Source: Pseudoduganella danionis
Lineage (GTDB): Bacteria; Pseudomonadota; Gammaproteobacteria; Burkholderiales; Burkholderiaceae_D
Length of the DNA: 64,000 nt
Direction of reading: 5' to 3'
Assembly: GCF_009720775.1 (NCBI RefSeq)
Contig: NZ_WNKW01000003.1
Coordinates: 250,028 to 314,027, forward strand
Numbering within the stretch: the first letter of the stretch is position 1; each line of letters opens with the position of its first letter. Positions 1 through 8,449 of the stretch are shown piece by piece. Under the pieces are notes generated by a model, which had not been told where the DNA came from, did no database searches, and saw only the letters and a program-made list of their open reading frames with translations. The position numbers and the translations under genes are program-made.

Positions 1-1
1 C

Positions 2-97
2 GATCAGGCCCTGCTGGCTGAAGGCGGTTCGCTCAGCGATCCGGCTACCTTCGTCAAGCGCCTCAATGAAATGCTGCTGAACGGCGCTGCCAAGTAA
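2..97 (+). CDS. 3' end of an unidentified gene (partial)
   Basis: An open frame enters from the left edge and ends at TAA (95-97). The last 31 residues, beginning DQALLAEGG and ending LNEMLLNGAAK, are all that is visible. Base composition and codon use match the neighbours, so it is probably a real C-terminus. I do not recognise the family. Its stop lies 68 bases before the ATG of the next gene. Confidence 0.55.
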   Translation, partial: DQALLAEGGSLSDPATFVKRLNEMLLNGAAK

Positions 98-165
98 CAG
101 CATGCATTGCTTCCTGCCGGAGTGTGTTATGTTTGCGCATCTGCAAGCATACCTCCGGGGGAACC

Positions 166-2199
166 ATGACTCGATACACAGTGGCGCTGGTCAGCGCCCT
201 GATGCTGCTAGCGCCTGTGGTGCACGCGCAGCTCGCACCGGCGGCCAACGCCTCCACTAACAACAATAACCCCACCTTCGCAGCCGCACCGGTTGCCGCC
301 ACTGCGCCCTTATATCCGGCGCTGCCGAGCGAAACGCCGGAAGAATTCCACGCGCCTGTAGACGGTTTCGACTACGTCAAACGCGCCGTGATGATCCCCA
401 TGCGCGATGGCGTCAAACTCCATACCGTCATCATCGTGCCGCGTGGCGCCAGCCGTGCGCCCATGCTGCTGACGCGCACGCCGTACAACGCCGCCGAACT
501 GACGGCCCATGCGGAAAGCTCGCAGCTGGAGAACATCCTGCAGGGCTATGACAATGCAGCCGATGTGGTGGTGCAGGGCGGCTATATCCGCGTGATGCAG
601 GATGTGCGCGGCAAGCATGGCTCGGAAGGCGATTATGTGATGAACCGGCCGCTGGCAGGTTCGACCTTCAACCCGACCCCGGTCGATCATTCCACCGATA
701 CCTGGGACACCATCGAATGGCTGACCCACAATGTCCCCGAAAGCAATGGCAAGGTGGGCATCATCGGTATTTCCTACGATGGCTATCTGCCGCTGATGGC
801 ACTGGTTAAACCCCATCCGGCGCTGAAGGCGGCCGTGCCCATGAATCCCATGGTGGATGGCTGGCGCGGCGATGACTGGTTCCACAACGGCGCCTTCCGT
901 CAGGTGAATCTGGCCTATATCCTTGAACAGGTGGCCACGCGCCGTAGCGAGGCCAAGTGGTACAGCAGCCATTACGACGATTACGACACTTTTCTGCGCG
1001 CCGGCTCGGCCGGTGAACTGGCGCGCCAGCGCGGCATGGAGCAGGTGGGCTTCTGGCGCAAGCTGAGCAGCCATCCTGCCTACGATAATTTCTGGAGCGA
1101 GCAGGCGATGGACCAGCTACTGGCGCGCCAGCCCGTGAAAGTGCCGACCATGCTGGTGCATAGCTGGTGGGATGCGGAAGATATCTACGGCGCACTGGCT
1201 GTGTACAAGGCCGTCAAGCCGCTGGACCGCGCTAATCACGTGTATCTGGTGATGGGGCCATGGAACCATGGCGGCGCCATCGATGAAGGCAGCAAGCTCG
1301 GCGCGCTGCACTTCGGCAGCGACACGGCACTGCACTTCCGGCAGGAGATACTGCGGCCCTTCCTTGATCATTACCTCAAGGACGAAGCGCCGCCGTTGTC
1401 TATCGCTGCCGTTTCGGCGTTCGAAACTGGCAGCAACAAGTGGCGCGCACTGAACCGCTGGCCCAGCGGCTGCAATAGCGGTTGCAGCAGCACGCCGAGC
1501 GCGCTCAAGCTGGGTGCGGGCAGCAAACTGACGCTGAGCCGCGCACCGGCCGCCGCACCGACGGCTCCTGCCATGCCTGCCGCCTACGATGAATATGTAT
1601 CCGACCCTGCCAAGCCCGTGCCATACCGCGCCCGTCCCATCATGGCAGTGGGCTACGATGAGGCCAAAGGGCAGACGTGGCCGCGCTGGCTGGTGGACGA
1701 CCAGCGCGAAGCCTCGGGCCGGCCCGATGTGCTCAGCTACACCAGCGAAGTGCTGACGTCACCCGTCAAGATCAGCGGCGAACCCATCGCCCATCTGCTG
1801 GCGGCGACCAGCGGCACGGATGCGGACTGGGTGGTGAAGCTGATTGACGTCTATCCCGATCAGGTGGCGGCGCAGCCGGAAATGGGCGGCTACCAGCTGA
1901 TGGTTGCGGCCGATATCTTCCGTGGCCGCTACCGCGAATCGCTGGCGCAGGCCAAGGCGCTGTTGCCCGATACGCCGCTGGCCTACCGCTTTGCTCTGCC
2001 GGCGGCCAACCACGTCTTCCTGCCGGGGCACCGCATCATGGTGCAGATCCAGTCCAGCTGGTTCCCGCTGTATGACCGTAATCCGCAAACGTTTGTGCCG
2101 AATATCTTCTTCGCCCAGCCTGCGGATTATCGTAAAGCCACCCAGCGCATCTACCACGACAGCTATATCGAGCTGCCGCTAATCACCAGCAAACGCTAG
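166..2199 (+). CDS. CocE/NonD family (S15-type) exported serine hydrolase
   Basis: Predicted alpha/beta-hydrolase of the X-Pro dipeptidyl-peptidase/cocaine-esterase family, 677 aa, acting on acyl or peptide substrates that cannot be named from sequence. The ATG at 166 is preferred over an upstream GTG at 124 because it opens a clean signal peptide (MTRYTVALVSALMLLAPVVHA) and follows a GGGGGA stretch. The catalytic triad is visible: Ser about residue 203 in GISYDG, Asp about 336 in WWDAED and His about 368 in GPWNHGG. A C-terminal beta-sandwich of the X-Pro C domain type covers roughly residues 480-670. Length fits the family. It is transcribed alone, convergent with the PEP-CTERM gene downstream. 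Substrate unknown. Confidence 0.88.
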   Translation: MTRYTVALVSALMLLAPVVHAQLAPAANASTNNNNPTFAAAPVAATAPLYPALPSETPEEFHAPVDGFDYVKRAVMIPMRDGVKLHTVIIVPRGASRAPMLLTRTPYNAAELTAHAESSQLENILQGYDNAADVVVQGGYIRVMQDVRGKHGSEGDYVMNRPLAGSTFNPTPVDHSTDTWDTIEWLTHNVPESNGKVGIIGISYDGYLPLMALVKPHPALKAAVPMNPMVDGWRGDDWFHNGAFRQVNLAYILEQVATRRSEAKWYSSHYDDYDTFLRAGSAGELARQRGMEQVGFWRKLSSHPAYDNFWSEQAMDQLLARQPVKVPTMLVHSWWDAEDIYGALAVYKAVKPLDRANHVYLVMGPWNHGGAIDEGSKLGALHFGSDTALHFRQEILRPFLDHYLKDEAPPLSIAAVSAFETGSNKWRALNRWPSGCNSGCSSTPSALKLGAGSKLTLSRAPAAAPTAPAMPAAYDEYVSDPAKPVPYRARPIMAVGYDEAKGQTWPRWLVDDQREASGRPDVLSYTSEVLTSPVKISGEPIAHLLAATSGTDADWVVKLIDVYPDQVAAQPEMGGYQLMVAADIFRGRYRESLAQAKALLPDTPLAYRFALPAANHVFLPGHRIMVQIQSSWFPLYDRNPQTFVPNIFFAQPADYRKATQRIYHDSYIELPLITSKR

Positions 2200-2250
2200 G
2201 CTGGCCGCCAGTTGCCCGCTACCAGCTGCCAGCCACCGGCGGCGCGCGAC

Positions 2251-2880
2251 TCAGGCGCGTCGGCGCCGGCGTGCCACCAGCAATACCGCCGGTAGGCCCA
2301 GCCCCAGCATGGCGATGCTGGCCGGTTCCGGCACGGCTGGCGCCTGCTGCAGGAAGCCGCGGATTTCCCCTTGCGGATAGAGCGTGCTATGGATATTGAA
2401 ATAGGCCGTGCCGCTATCGAGCCCCATGGCGAAGGCCGATTCCGCGCCGGCAGTGGTGCCGCCGTGGCTGGCAATGAAGGCGGGATTCCATGTGCTGCTG
2501 AGCGAGGTGTCGAACACATGGCTGTAGGCGCCTGAACGTTCACCGAGCGGGAAGCCGAGTAGTGTAGGCAGCTCCGTCATTACGGGCGCGGTGCCGCTGC
2601 CGGCCATGCTGGTGCAGCAATGGATGTGGGCTGCAGTGCTGTCGCCGAGCAGGCCGCCGAAGGCCGCATCGATTTCCAGCATGTGGGTAGAGGCATCGAA
2701 GCGCACCACGGTAGCGCCTATGGCGGTGGATGCATTGGGCGGCGCTTCCTGTGCACCGGTCAGAATGGCTGTGTAATTGCTGGCAGCGGCCTGTGCTGCC
2801 GGCATGGCGGCAGCCAGCCCGAGTAGCAGGCCGGCAGCTGCCGCCAGCTGGGTCCAGCGGTAATGCAGTATAGGCTTCAT
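2251..2880 (-). CDS. CHRD domain protein with PEP-CTERM sorting signal
   Basis: A 209-aa exported protein. A signal peptide covers about residues 1-32 (hydrophobic run ending PAAQAAA). The body is a CHRD domain: YTAILTGAQEAPPNAS near the N-terminus, an AAHIHC segment in the middle and YPQGEIRG near the end are family hallmarks. The C-terminus carries VPEPASIAMLGLGLPAVLL followed by an Arg-rich tail, the tripartite PEP-CTERM signal recognised by exosortase EpsH-type enzymes. The product should be processed at the inner membrane and exported to the surface or exopolysaccharide matrix. No exosortase gene lies in the window. RBS GAGGAGGAAC lies just before the ATG. Confidence 0.9.
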   Translation of the reverse strand: MKPILHYRWTQLAAAAGLLLGLAAAMPAAQAAASNYTAILTGAQEAPPNASTAIGATVVRFDASTHMLEIDAAFGGLLGDSTAAHIHCCTSMAGSGTAPVMTELPTLLGFPLGERSGAYSHVFDTSLSSTWNPAFIASHGGTTAGAESAFAMGLDSGTAYFNIHSTLYPQGEIRGFLQQAPAVPEPASIAMLGLGLPAVLLVARRRRRA

Positions 2881-2965
2881 CTTGTTCCTCCTCGCGCGAC
2901 GGGTTAAAGGTCTAGCTTAGAGTGGGGCACAGCGGGCGAGTTCCCGCTGCAGCCGAAATGAAGTC

Positions 2966-3850
2966 TTACAGCTCCGTGCGCAGGGCGAACAGTTCGGGGA
3001 ACAGCACCACATCGAGCATCTTGCGCAGATAGCTGGCGCCGGCCGTGCCGCCCGTACCCGTCTTGAAGCCGATGATGCGCTCCACCGTGTTGAGGTGGCG
3101 GAAGCGCCAGAAGCGGAACGCCGTTTCCAGATCCACCAGCTTCTCGGCCAGTTCGTATAGCGCCCAGTAGCGCTGGGTGTCGCCGTACACGGTCAGCCAG
3201 GCCTGTTTGACTGACTCGTCGGCACGGGTAGGCTGGGTCCAGTCGGCGTTCAGGCGTTCGGGCGCGATAGGCAGGCCGTTGCGTGCCAGCAGCTTGATGG
3301 CTTCGTCGTACACGGAGGGGGCATGCAGCGCCTGTTCCAGCACAGTGTAAGTGTCGCTGTGGTTGGCGTGGACGCTGAGCAGGGCAGGGTTCTTGTTCCC
3401 CAGGATGAACTCGATCTCGCGGTACTGGTAGGACTGAAAGCCCGAGGAGGCGCCCAGATATGGACGGATGGCCGTGTATTCGGGCGGCGTCATGGTGGCC
3501 AGCACATCCCAGGCATGCACCAGCTGGTCCATGATGCGGGCCACGCGGGCCAGCATCTTGAAGGCCGGCGGCAGATCGTCGGCTTGCAGGTGGGTGCGCA
3601 CGGCATGCATTTCGTGCAGCATCAGCTTCATCCACAGTTCGCTGGTCTGGTGCTGCACGATGAACAGCATTTCATTATGGTTGGGCGAAAGCGGGTGCTG
3701 GGCCGTGAGGATCTGGTTCAGGCCCAGATAGTCGCCATAGCTCATATCCTTGCTGAAATCCATCTGGGCGCCGTGCCACTGGGCATCGCCTGCTGGTGCA
3801 GGCGCTGCATGCATAGGGCAGCCGCTGGCTGCTGCTTGATTGTCGGTCAT
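2966..3850 (-). CDS. kynA: tryptophan 2,3-dioxygenase
   Basis: Haem enzyme converting L-tryptophan to N-formylkynurenine, first step of the kynurenine pathway; 294 aa. The [13 protein letters not shown] block (His67), the [14 protein letters not shown] block (Arg144) and [15 protein letters not shown] with candidate proximal haem ligand His252 are diagnostic; residue roles are by comparison with characterised family members. The first 30 residues ([20 protein letters not shown]) are an unconserved extension. It starts 12 bases after the kynU stop, so the two are an operon. No kynB formamidase is present in this window. Confidence 0.96.
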   Translation of the reverse strand: MTDNQAAASGCPMHAAPAPAGDAQWHGAQMDFSKDMSYGDYLGLNQILTAQHPLSPNHNEMLFIVQHQTSELWMKLMLHEMHAVRTHLQADDLPPAFKMLARVARIMDQLVHAWDVLATMTPPEYTAIRPYLGASSGFQSYQYREIEFILGNKNPALLSVHANHSDTYTVLEQALHAPSVYDEAIKLLARNGLPIAPERLNADWTQPTRADESVKQAWLTVYGDTQRYWALYELAEKLVDLETAFRFWRFRHLNTVERIIGFKTGTGGTAGASYLRKMLDVVLFPELFALRTEL

Positions 3851-3862
3851 AGTGTTCTCGCT

Positions 3863-5104
3863 TCAGGTGACGGCGTCGCGTCGGGCATGGATATCGTAGG
3901 CCTGTTTATCCAGGATGTCGCACAGGATGTCGACTGCATCCCACACATCGGTAAAGCTAGTGTAGAGCGGCGTAAAGCCGAAGCGCATGATGGCCGGTTC
4001 GCGGTAGTCGCCGATCACGCCACGGGCGATCAGGGCTGCCATCACGGCATAGCCGTGCGGGTGGGTGAAGCTGACCTGACTGCCGCGGCGTGCATGCTCG
4101 CGCGGCGTGACCAGCCCCAGCGGATGGGCAGCGCAGCGCTGTTCCACCAGCGTGATGAACAAATCGGTCAGGGCCAGCGATTTGGCGCGCAGGGCCGCCA
4201 TGCTGGTCTGCTCATAGATATCGAGTCCGCATTCCACCAGTGCCAGCGAGACGATGGGCTGGGTGCCGCACAGCGCACGGGCGATGCCCTCGGCCGGCGC
4301 AAACGCAGGTGCCATGGCAAACGGTGCCGCATGGCCCCACCAGCCCGACAGCGGTTGCTGGAACCGGGCCTGATGGCGCTCGGGCACCCAGATAAAGGCT
4401 GGCGCACCGGGGCCGCCATTCAGATACTTATAGGTGCAGCCGACGGCCAGATCGGCGCCATCGGCATGCAGATCAACCGGCACGGCGCCGGCCGAGTGGG
4501 CCAGATCCCAGATGATTAGGGCGCCAGCCGCATGGGCGAGGGCGCTAGTGGCCCGCATATCGTGCTGGTAGCCCGTGCGGTAGTTCACATGGGTCAGCAT
4601 GACCACGGCGGTTTCCTGATTGATCGCGCCAGCCAGTTCGGCCACATCGTCGATCAGGTGCAGGCGGTAGCCGCGCTCAAGCCAGCGGCTCAGCCCTTCG
4701 GCCATATAAATGTCGGTAGGGAAGTTGGAGCGTTCCGTGATGATCACGCGGCGCTGCGGCTGATCAGCCTGCATCTGCACGGCGGCGGCCAGCGCCTTGA
4801 ACAGATTGACGGAGGTGGTATCAGTCACCACCACTTCGCCGTCGCGGGCGCCGATCAGCGGTGCCAGCCGGTTGCCCAGCCGCTTGGGCAGGTCGAACCA
4901 GCCCGCCGTATTCCAGCTACGGATCAGATCATGGCCCCATTCCTGGGCGATCACCTCCTGGGCGCGGGGCAGGGCAGCGCGCGGGCGGGCGCCGAGAGAG
5001 TTGCCATCTAGATAAATTATGCCTTCCGGCAGATCGAACTGGGCTCGTAAGGGCGCGAGCGGATCCTGCGCGTCGCGTTCGAGGCAAGCATTGCGAGTTG
5101 TCAT
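3863..5104 (-). CDS. kynU: kynureninase
   Basis: PLP enzyme cleaving L-kynurenine to anthranilate and alanine; 413 aa from the ATG at 5104. The track-length TTG start at 5122 adds only six residues and is not preferred. Diagnostic segments are [12 protein letters not shown] near the N-terminus, [14 protein letters not shown] (PLP-binding Asp region, about residues 200-212) and [13 protein letters not shown] with the predicted Schiff-base Lys226. Together with kynA downstream it gives anthranilate from tryptophan; the formamidase step must be encoded elsewhere. The 620-base region upstream separates it from the divergent flhDC genes. Confidence 0.96.
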   Translation of the reverse strand: MTTRNACLERDAQDPLAPLRAQFDLPEGIIYLDGNSLGARPRAALPRAQEVIAQEWGHDLIRSWNTAGWFDLPKRLGNRLAPLIGARDGEVVVTDTTSVNLFKALAAAVQMQADQPQRRVIITERSNFPTDIYMAEGLSRWLERGYRLHLIDDVAELAGAINQETAVVMLTHVNYRTGYQHDMRATSALAHAAGALIIWDLAHSAGAVPVDLHADGADLAVGCTYKYLNGGPGAPAFIWVPERHQARFQQPLSGWWGHAAPFAMAPAFAPAEGIARALCGTQPIVSLALVECGLDIYEQTSMAALRAKSLALTDLFITLVEQRCAAHPLGLVTPREHARRGSQVSFTHPHGYAVMAALIARGVIGDYREPAIMRFGFTPLYTSFTDVWDAVDILCDILDKQAYDIHARRDAVT

Positions 5105-5299
5105 TTTGTAACTTTCTTGCAAGTGGGGACGATACTTTTGGCTTCAATAAATTGCCAAGGATGCCAGTGTAACAGGTAAAAAGTGCTTTTCTGTGCCCTC
5201 CGCATACCCTGCAACAGGGCGAAAACAGGGCTGGAAGCCGCATGTTTCCTAGGTTTCTAAACTTTTTTAAAAATTTTTCGATTTTTTTCAAAAAAACCC

Positions 5300-5326
5300 T
5301 AAAGTTCTCCAAAACTCTGCCGTTAC
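5300..5326 (+). promoter_or_regulatory. sigma-28 (FliA) type promoter, distal copy
   Basis: TAAAGTTC (5300-5307), an 11-base spacer and GCCGTTAC (5319-5326) match the FliA consensus TAAAGTTT-N11-GCCGATAA at 13 of 16 positions with exact spacing. The predicted start is about 5333. A perfect 8-bp stem (ACCCTTTT 5325-5332 with AAAAGGGT 5345-5352) overlaps the start region. Confidence 0.75.
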
Positions 5327-5419
5327 CCTTTTCATGATGAGCAGAAAAGGGTCATCAGGCAGTTGGAGTGAGTAGGTAAAAATAAACGAAAAAAATTTAA
5401 AAAATTTTCGCGAAAACCC

Positions 5420-5446
5420 TAAAGTTCCAAAAAAAGCTGCCGTAAC
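5420..5446 (+). promoter_or_regulatory. sigma-28 (FliA) type promoter, proximal copy
   Basis: TAAAGTTC (5420-5427), an 11-base spacer and GCCGTAAC (5439-5446), the same layout as the copy 120 bases upstream and sharing its CCCTAAAGTTC core. The predicted start is about 5453, giving a transcript of about 200 nt that would end at the terminator at 5651, before flhD. Confidence 0.78.
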
Positions 5447-5452
5447 AGGGTT

Positions 5453-5651
5453 AGATGTAGCAAAAAAGAGTCGCTAGAAACGCAGTTTTTATTTCAGAGC
5501 AGGACTTTTTTTGAAGATCAAAAACCGCAATTTTCCTACGCTGCAAGGGCGTAGATGAGTGATCGGCGAGTGTTTGTAAGACAAACACCGACTGGTCGCG
5601 TTCGTCATTTCCTGGAAAAAAATACGGAGTTTGTCCACTACTCCGTTTTTT
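5453..5651 (+). ncRNA. candidate FliA-dependent small RNA or leader upstream of flhD
   Basis: Predicted transcript from the proximal FliA-type promoter to the intrinsic terminator. It contains hairpins CTACGC/GCGTAG (5536-5541 with 5549-5554), GTGTTTGT/ACAAACAC (5570-5577 with 5581-5588, loop AAG) and the terminator stem. There is no credible ORF on the + strand. It could be a free sRNA or an attenuated flhDC leader. No known RNA family is recognised; ends are estimates. Confidence 0.5.
5624..5651 (+). terminator. intrinsic terminator upstream of flhD
   Basis: Perfect stem ACGGAG (5624-5629) / CTCCGT (5641-5646) with an 11-base loop, followed by a run of T to 5651. It lies 76 bases before the flhD ATG, so RNA started at the FliA-type promoters should largely stop here unless there is readthrough. 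Confidence 0.75.
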
Positions 5652-5677
5652 GTTGCTCACGCAGAATGTATCTCACT

Positions 5678-5697
5678 GGAAACGCAAATGTGTTTCC
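5678..5697 (+). promoter_or_regulatory. hairpin in flhD 5' leader
   Basis: GGAAACGC (5678-5685), loop AAAT and GTGTTTCC (5690-5697) form an 8-bp stem with one G-U pair, ending 18 bases before the GAGGAGAAGG ribosome-binding site (5716-5725). It may modulate flhDC mRNA stability or translation; this is inference from position. Confidence 0.45.
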
Positions 5698-5727
5698 GCA
5701 GTGCAGATAACGGACGAGGAGAAGGAA

Positions 5728-6045
5728 ATGACCGCTAACGATATGATGGCTGAAATTCGCGACGCCAACCTGAGCTACCTGATGCTGGCCCAGCAAATGA
5801 TCCGCGCTGATAAAGTCACCGCAATCTTCCGCCTGGGTATCGCTGCCGAGATCGCCGATCTGATCGAAGGCATGAGCAACGCACAGATTCTGAAACTGGC
5901 AGGCGGCAACATGATGCTGGCCCGCTTCCGCTTCGATGACAGCGCCATCCTGTCGATGCTGACCAATTACAATAAAGACCGCGTACTGGCCCAGTCGCAC
6001 GCCGCCATCCTGATGGCCGGCCAGCCAGTTGAAGAAATCGCGTAA
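5728..6045 (+). CDS. flhD: flagellar transcriptional activator FlhD
   Basis: 105-aa subunit of the FlhD4C2 master regulator, which recruits sigma-70 RNA polymerase to class II flagellar promoters. The segments [17 protein letters not shown] and [17 protein letters not shown] are typical of FlhD. The ATG at 5728 is chosen because a strong GAGGAGAAGG site lies a few bases upstream; an earlier alternative start at 5650 would overlap the terminator T-run. flhC begins 29 bases after the stop. The gene lies behind the FliA-type promoters and terminator described upstream. Confidence 0.95.
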   Translation: MTANDMMAEIRDANLSYLMLAQQMIRADKVTAIFRLGIAAEIADLIEGMSNAQILKLAGGNMMLARFRFDDSAILSMLTNYNKDRVLAQSHAAILMAGQPVEEIA

Positions 6046-6074
6046 TTACAGAACTTTGCAGCGGAGCCCAGATC

Positions 6075-6620
6075 ATGAGCAAGAAAAGCGTCGTATCGGA
6101 AGCCCAGGAAATTCAGCTGGCCATCGAACTGATCCAACTGGGTGCACGTCTGCAATTGCTGGAGTCGGAAGTGTCGCTGTCGCGCGAACGCCTGCTCAAG
6201 CTGTATAAAGAACTGCGTGGTGTATCGCCACCGAAAGGCATGCTGCCTTTCTCGACGGACTGGTTCCTGACCTGGCAGCCGAATATCCATTCCTCGCTGT
6301 TCATGAACATCCACAAGTTCCTGACCGAACATGCAGGCGCCACCGGCATCGAAGCCGTGATGAAAGCCTACAAGCTGTATCTGGAACAGATGCCGCCAGA
6401 ACCGGGCGAAGAGCCGCTGCTGTCGCTGACGCGCGCGTGGACGCTGGTCCGTTTCTTCAGCAGCAAAATGCTGGAACTGGCCCCTTGCGGCAAATGCCAG
6501 GGTAAATTCGTGGTCAACAGCATGGACCTGCACGGCAGCTATGTCTGCGGCCTGTGCCACATGCCTTCGCGCGCCGGCAAGACCAAGAAAGCCCGCGACG
6601 CCGACCAGCTGGCCGCGTGA
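6075..6620 (+). CDS. flhC: flagellar transcriptional activator FlhC
   Basis: 181-aa zinc-binding partner of FlhD and DNA-contacting subunit of the FlhD4C2 complex. The four zinc ligands are present as C138-x2-C141 and C158-x2-C161, matching the family's arrangement (about 137/140/157/160 in E. coli). [17 protein letters not shown] and ARDAD near the C-terminus are also typical. The stop TGA overlaps the GTG start of the following methyltransferase gene by four bases (GTGA), implying translational coupling. Confidence 0.96.
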   Translation: MSKKSVVSEAQEIQLAIELIQLGARLQLLESEVSLSRERLLKLYKELRGVSPPKGMLPFSTDWFLTWQPNIHSSLFMNIHKFLTEHAGATGIEAVMKAYKLYLEQMPPEPGEEPLLSLTRAWTLVRFFSSKMLELAPCGKCQGKFVVNSMDLHGSYVCGLCHMPSRAGKTKKARDADQLAA

Positions 6621-7405
6621 CGCCCACCACACCTCCGACTTCCTATCTGCAGCGCGTAGGGCGGGCTCCCGCCATACGCGCTTTGCTTATTCAGTGCGTC
6701 AGCATGCCGCTGACTTTGCTGACCATCTATTTATTAGCACGCCTGCATTTCCCTCTGAATGAATACAGTGCCGTCCTGCTGCAGGGTGGCTGGGCCGGTC
6801 TGCTGACCTGGCGGCTCGGACTGGCGCGCTGGTGGCGCTGGATACAGCTACTGTTTCCCGCTGCGCTGATGCTGGCGCTAGCGCTGCAGTTGCCATCCTG
6901 GCTATTCTTGCTGGCATTTCTGCTGTCGCTGGGCTGGTACTGGTCCACCTTTCGCACGCAAGTGCCTTACTATCCTTCCACGCCTGAAATCTGGGATGCT
7001 GTACGTCAAGTTTTACCGGCCGATCAGCCTTTGCGCATGATAGACATAGGTAGCGGCCTGGGCGGGCTGGTCATGTATCTGGCCCGCCAGCGTCCGCAAG
7101 TCGAGTGCGTGGGCATAGAGCTGGCACCGCTGCCATGGCTGTACAGCCGGTTGCGCGCCTTGCTGAGCGGTAGTCGCGCACGCTTTATATTAGGCGATTA
7201 CGAGAAACTTGATTTTGCGCAGTTTCAGCTCGTATTCGCCTATCTGTCGCCGGCCGCCATGACGGCCCTGTGGCGCAAGTGCTCGGCCGAGATGCAGCCG
7301 GGTAGTATGTTGCTTAGCTACGAATTTGCTATCGAGGGCCAGCCGCCCGATCAGACCATCTACGCCACAGAGACCGGTAAGCCACTTTACATATGGTACT
7401 TTTAA
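6617..7405 (+). CDS. membrane-anchored class I SAM-dependent methyltransferase
   Basis: 262 aa from the GTG at 6617, which overlaps the flhC stop as GTGA; an upstream ATG at 6554 would lie inside flhC. Two hydrophobic stretches (about residues 23-41 and 76-107) precede a methyltransferase domain. SAM motif I is IDIGSGLGG (142-150), followed by an acidic end of beta-2 (VGIELAP) and a later GDYEKLDF segment. The fold is recognisable, the substrate is not. Its coupled position between flhC and motA suggests a motility-related target, possibly a flagellar or chemotaxis protein or a lipid-linked substrate. Inference only. Confidence 0.8.
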   Translation: MTPTTPPTSYLQRVGRAPAIRALLIQCVSMPLTLLTIYLLARLHFPLNEYSAVLLQGGWAGLLTWRLGLARWWRWIQLLFPAALMLALALQLPSWLFLLAFLLSLGWYWSTFRTQVPYYPSTPEIWDAVRQVLPADQPLRMIDIGSGLGGLVMYLARQRPQVECVGIELAPLPWLYSRLRALLSGSRARFILGDYEKLDFAQFQLVFAYLSPAAMTALWRKCSAEMQPGSMLLSYEFAIEGQPPDQTIYATETGKPLYIWYF

Positions 7406-7467
7406 GCATCATTTAGCGTTATTCTCTTGCCCGCGCCCCTAGAGACGAGTTATTGTAGTTCTATATG

Positions 7468-7493
7468 TAAATTTTTCTGAAATCGGCCGCCAC
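7468..7493 (+). promoter_or_regulatory. possible sigma-28 type promoter before motA
   Basis: TAAATTTT (7468-7475) and GCCGCCAC (7486-7493) resemble the FliA consensus, but the spacer is 10 rather than 11 bases and the -10 element lacks the ATAA end. It lies 45 bases before the motA start codon. Weak candidate. Confidence 0.3.
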
Positions 7494-7537
7494 ATTGCTG
7501 CGCACACTGCCGGTTTCACTCTAGGGAGGCGGGGCAC

Positions 7538-8398
7538 TTGTTAGTCATTATTGGTTATGTAGTGGTATGCGTGGGCGTGTTCGGTGGCTATGCCATGTCC
7601 GGCGGTCACCTTGCTGCGCTGTTCCAGCCACTGGAACTGGTCATGATCGGCGGCGGTGCCGTCGGCGCATTCATGGTCGGTAACACGCCCAAGGCACTGA
7701 AAGCCACGGTGGCTGCATTGCCAACCGTCCTCAAAGGCTCGCCCTATACTAAAGACCTGTATATGGAGCTGATGTCGCTGCTGTTCGATGTGCTGTCCAA
7801 AGTCCGTAAAGAAGGCCTGATGTCGATCGAAGGCGATATTGAAAATCCCGAGCAGAGCCCGGTCTTCAGCAAATACCCGAGCGTGCTGGCGGATCACCAC
7901 ATCGTCGAATTCATGACGGACTACTTGCGTCTTATGGTGTCGGGCAATATGGACGCCATGCAGATCGAAAATCTGATGGACATGGAACTGGAAACCCACC
8001 ACCACGAAGGTGCGGTGCCGGCCCATGCGATTGCCAAACTGGGCGACGGTATGCCGGCTTTCGGTATCGTGGCAGCGGTGATGGGGGTGGTGCACACCAT
8101 GGAATCGGTGGGGATGCCGCCGGCCGAACTGGGGATATTGATTGCCCACGCGCTGGTTGGTACCTTCCTCGGTATTCTGCTGGCTTACGGTTTCGTCGGT
8201 CCGCTGTCCGGCCTGCTGGAGCAGAAGCTGGACGAATCGAGCAAGATGTTCCAGTGCGTCAAAGTGACGCTGCTGGCCAGCCTGAACGGCTATGCGCCCG
8301 CGCTGGCAGTGGAATTCGGCCGTAAAGTGCTGTATTCGACCGAGCGTCCGACCTTCGCCGAGCTGGAGGATCACATCAAGAAATCGAAATCCAAGTGA
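7538..8398 (+). CDS. motA: flagellar motor stator protein MotA
   Basis: 286-aa inner-membrane stator subunit that forms the proton channel with MotB. The start is TTG at 7538, supported by a strong AGGGAGG site at 7523-7529 and by the N-terminus MLVIIGYVVVCVGVFGGY, a typical first membrane helix. The helix pair PAFGIVAAVMGVVHTME and LIAHALVGTFLGILLAYGFVGP corresponds to MotA TM3/TM4, and the cytoplasmic loop between TM2 and TM3 is full length. motB follows after 51 bases. Confidence 0.96.
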   Translation: MLVIIGYVVVCVGVFGGYAMSGGHLAALFQPLELVMIGGGAVGAFMVGNTPKALKATVAALPTVLKGSPYTKDLYMELMSLLFDVLSKVRKEGLMSIEGDIENPEQSPVFSKYPSVLADHHIVEFMTDYLRLMVSGNMDAMQIENLMDMELETHHHEGAVPAHAIAKLGDGMPAFGIVAAVMGVVHTMESVGMPPAELGILIAHALVGTFLGILLAYGFVGPLSGLLEQKLDESSKMFQCVKVTLLASLNGYAPALAVEFGRKVLYSTERPTFAELEDHIKKSKSK

Positions 8399-8449
8399 GC
8401 GGCAGCTTGAGCATGGCTGGCATTGCAGAATATGGGGTAAGGAGCTGGT

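Larger units (their letters stand above)
5105..5727. other. gene-free region between kynU and flhD
   Basis: About 620 bases without a convincing protein gene, markedly A/T-rich (runs of A and T at 5261-5300 and 5385-5435) against a G/C-rich background. It holds the kynU promoter side (about 5105-5250), two tandem sigma-28 type promoters pointing at flhD, several perfect hairpins, an intrinsic terminator and the flhD leader. The two promoter blocks (about 5262-5330 and 5385-5450) look like diverged copies of one another. The only longer ORF (5451-5660, -) has no RBS or recognisable content. Confidence 0.8.

Noticed and set aside
2930..2949. CAGCGGG/CCCGCTG hairpin downstream of kynA as a terminator
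   Set aside because: Seven-bp stem without a T run on the - strand; the next gene on the strand is close, so no termination can be claimed.
3323..4519. 398-aa open frame on the + strand opposite kynA/kynU
   Set aside because: Antisense shadow of two well-recognised enzymes.
5451..5660. 69-aa ORF on the - strand within the flhDC upstream region
   Set aside because: No ribosome-binding site, no recognisable content, and it runs through the terminator and hairpins, which explain the sequence better.
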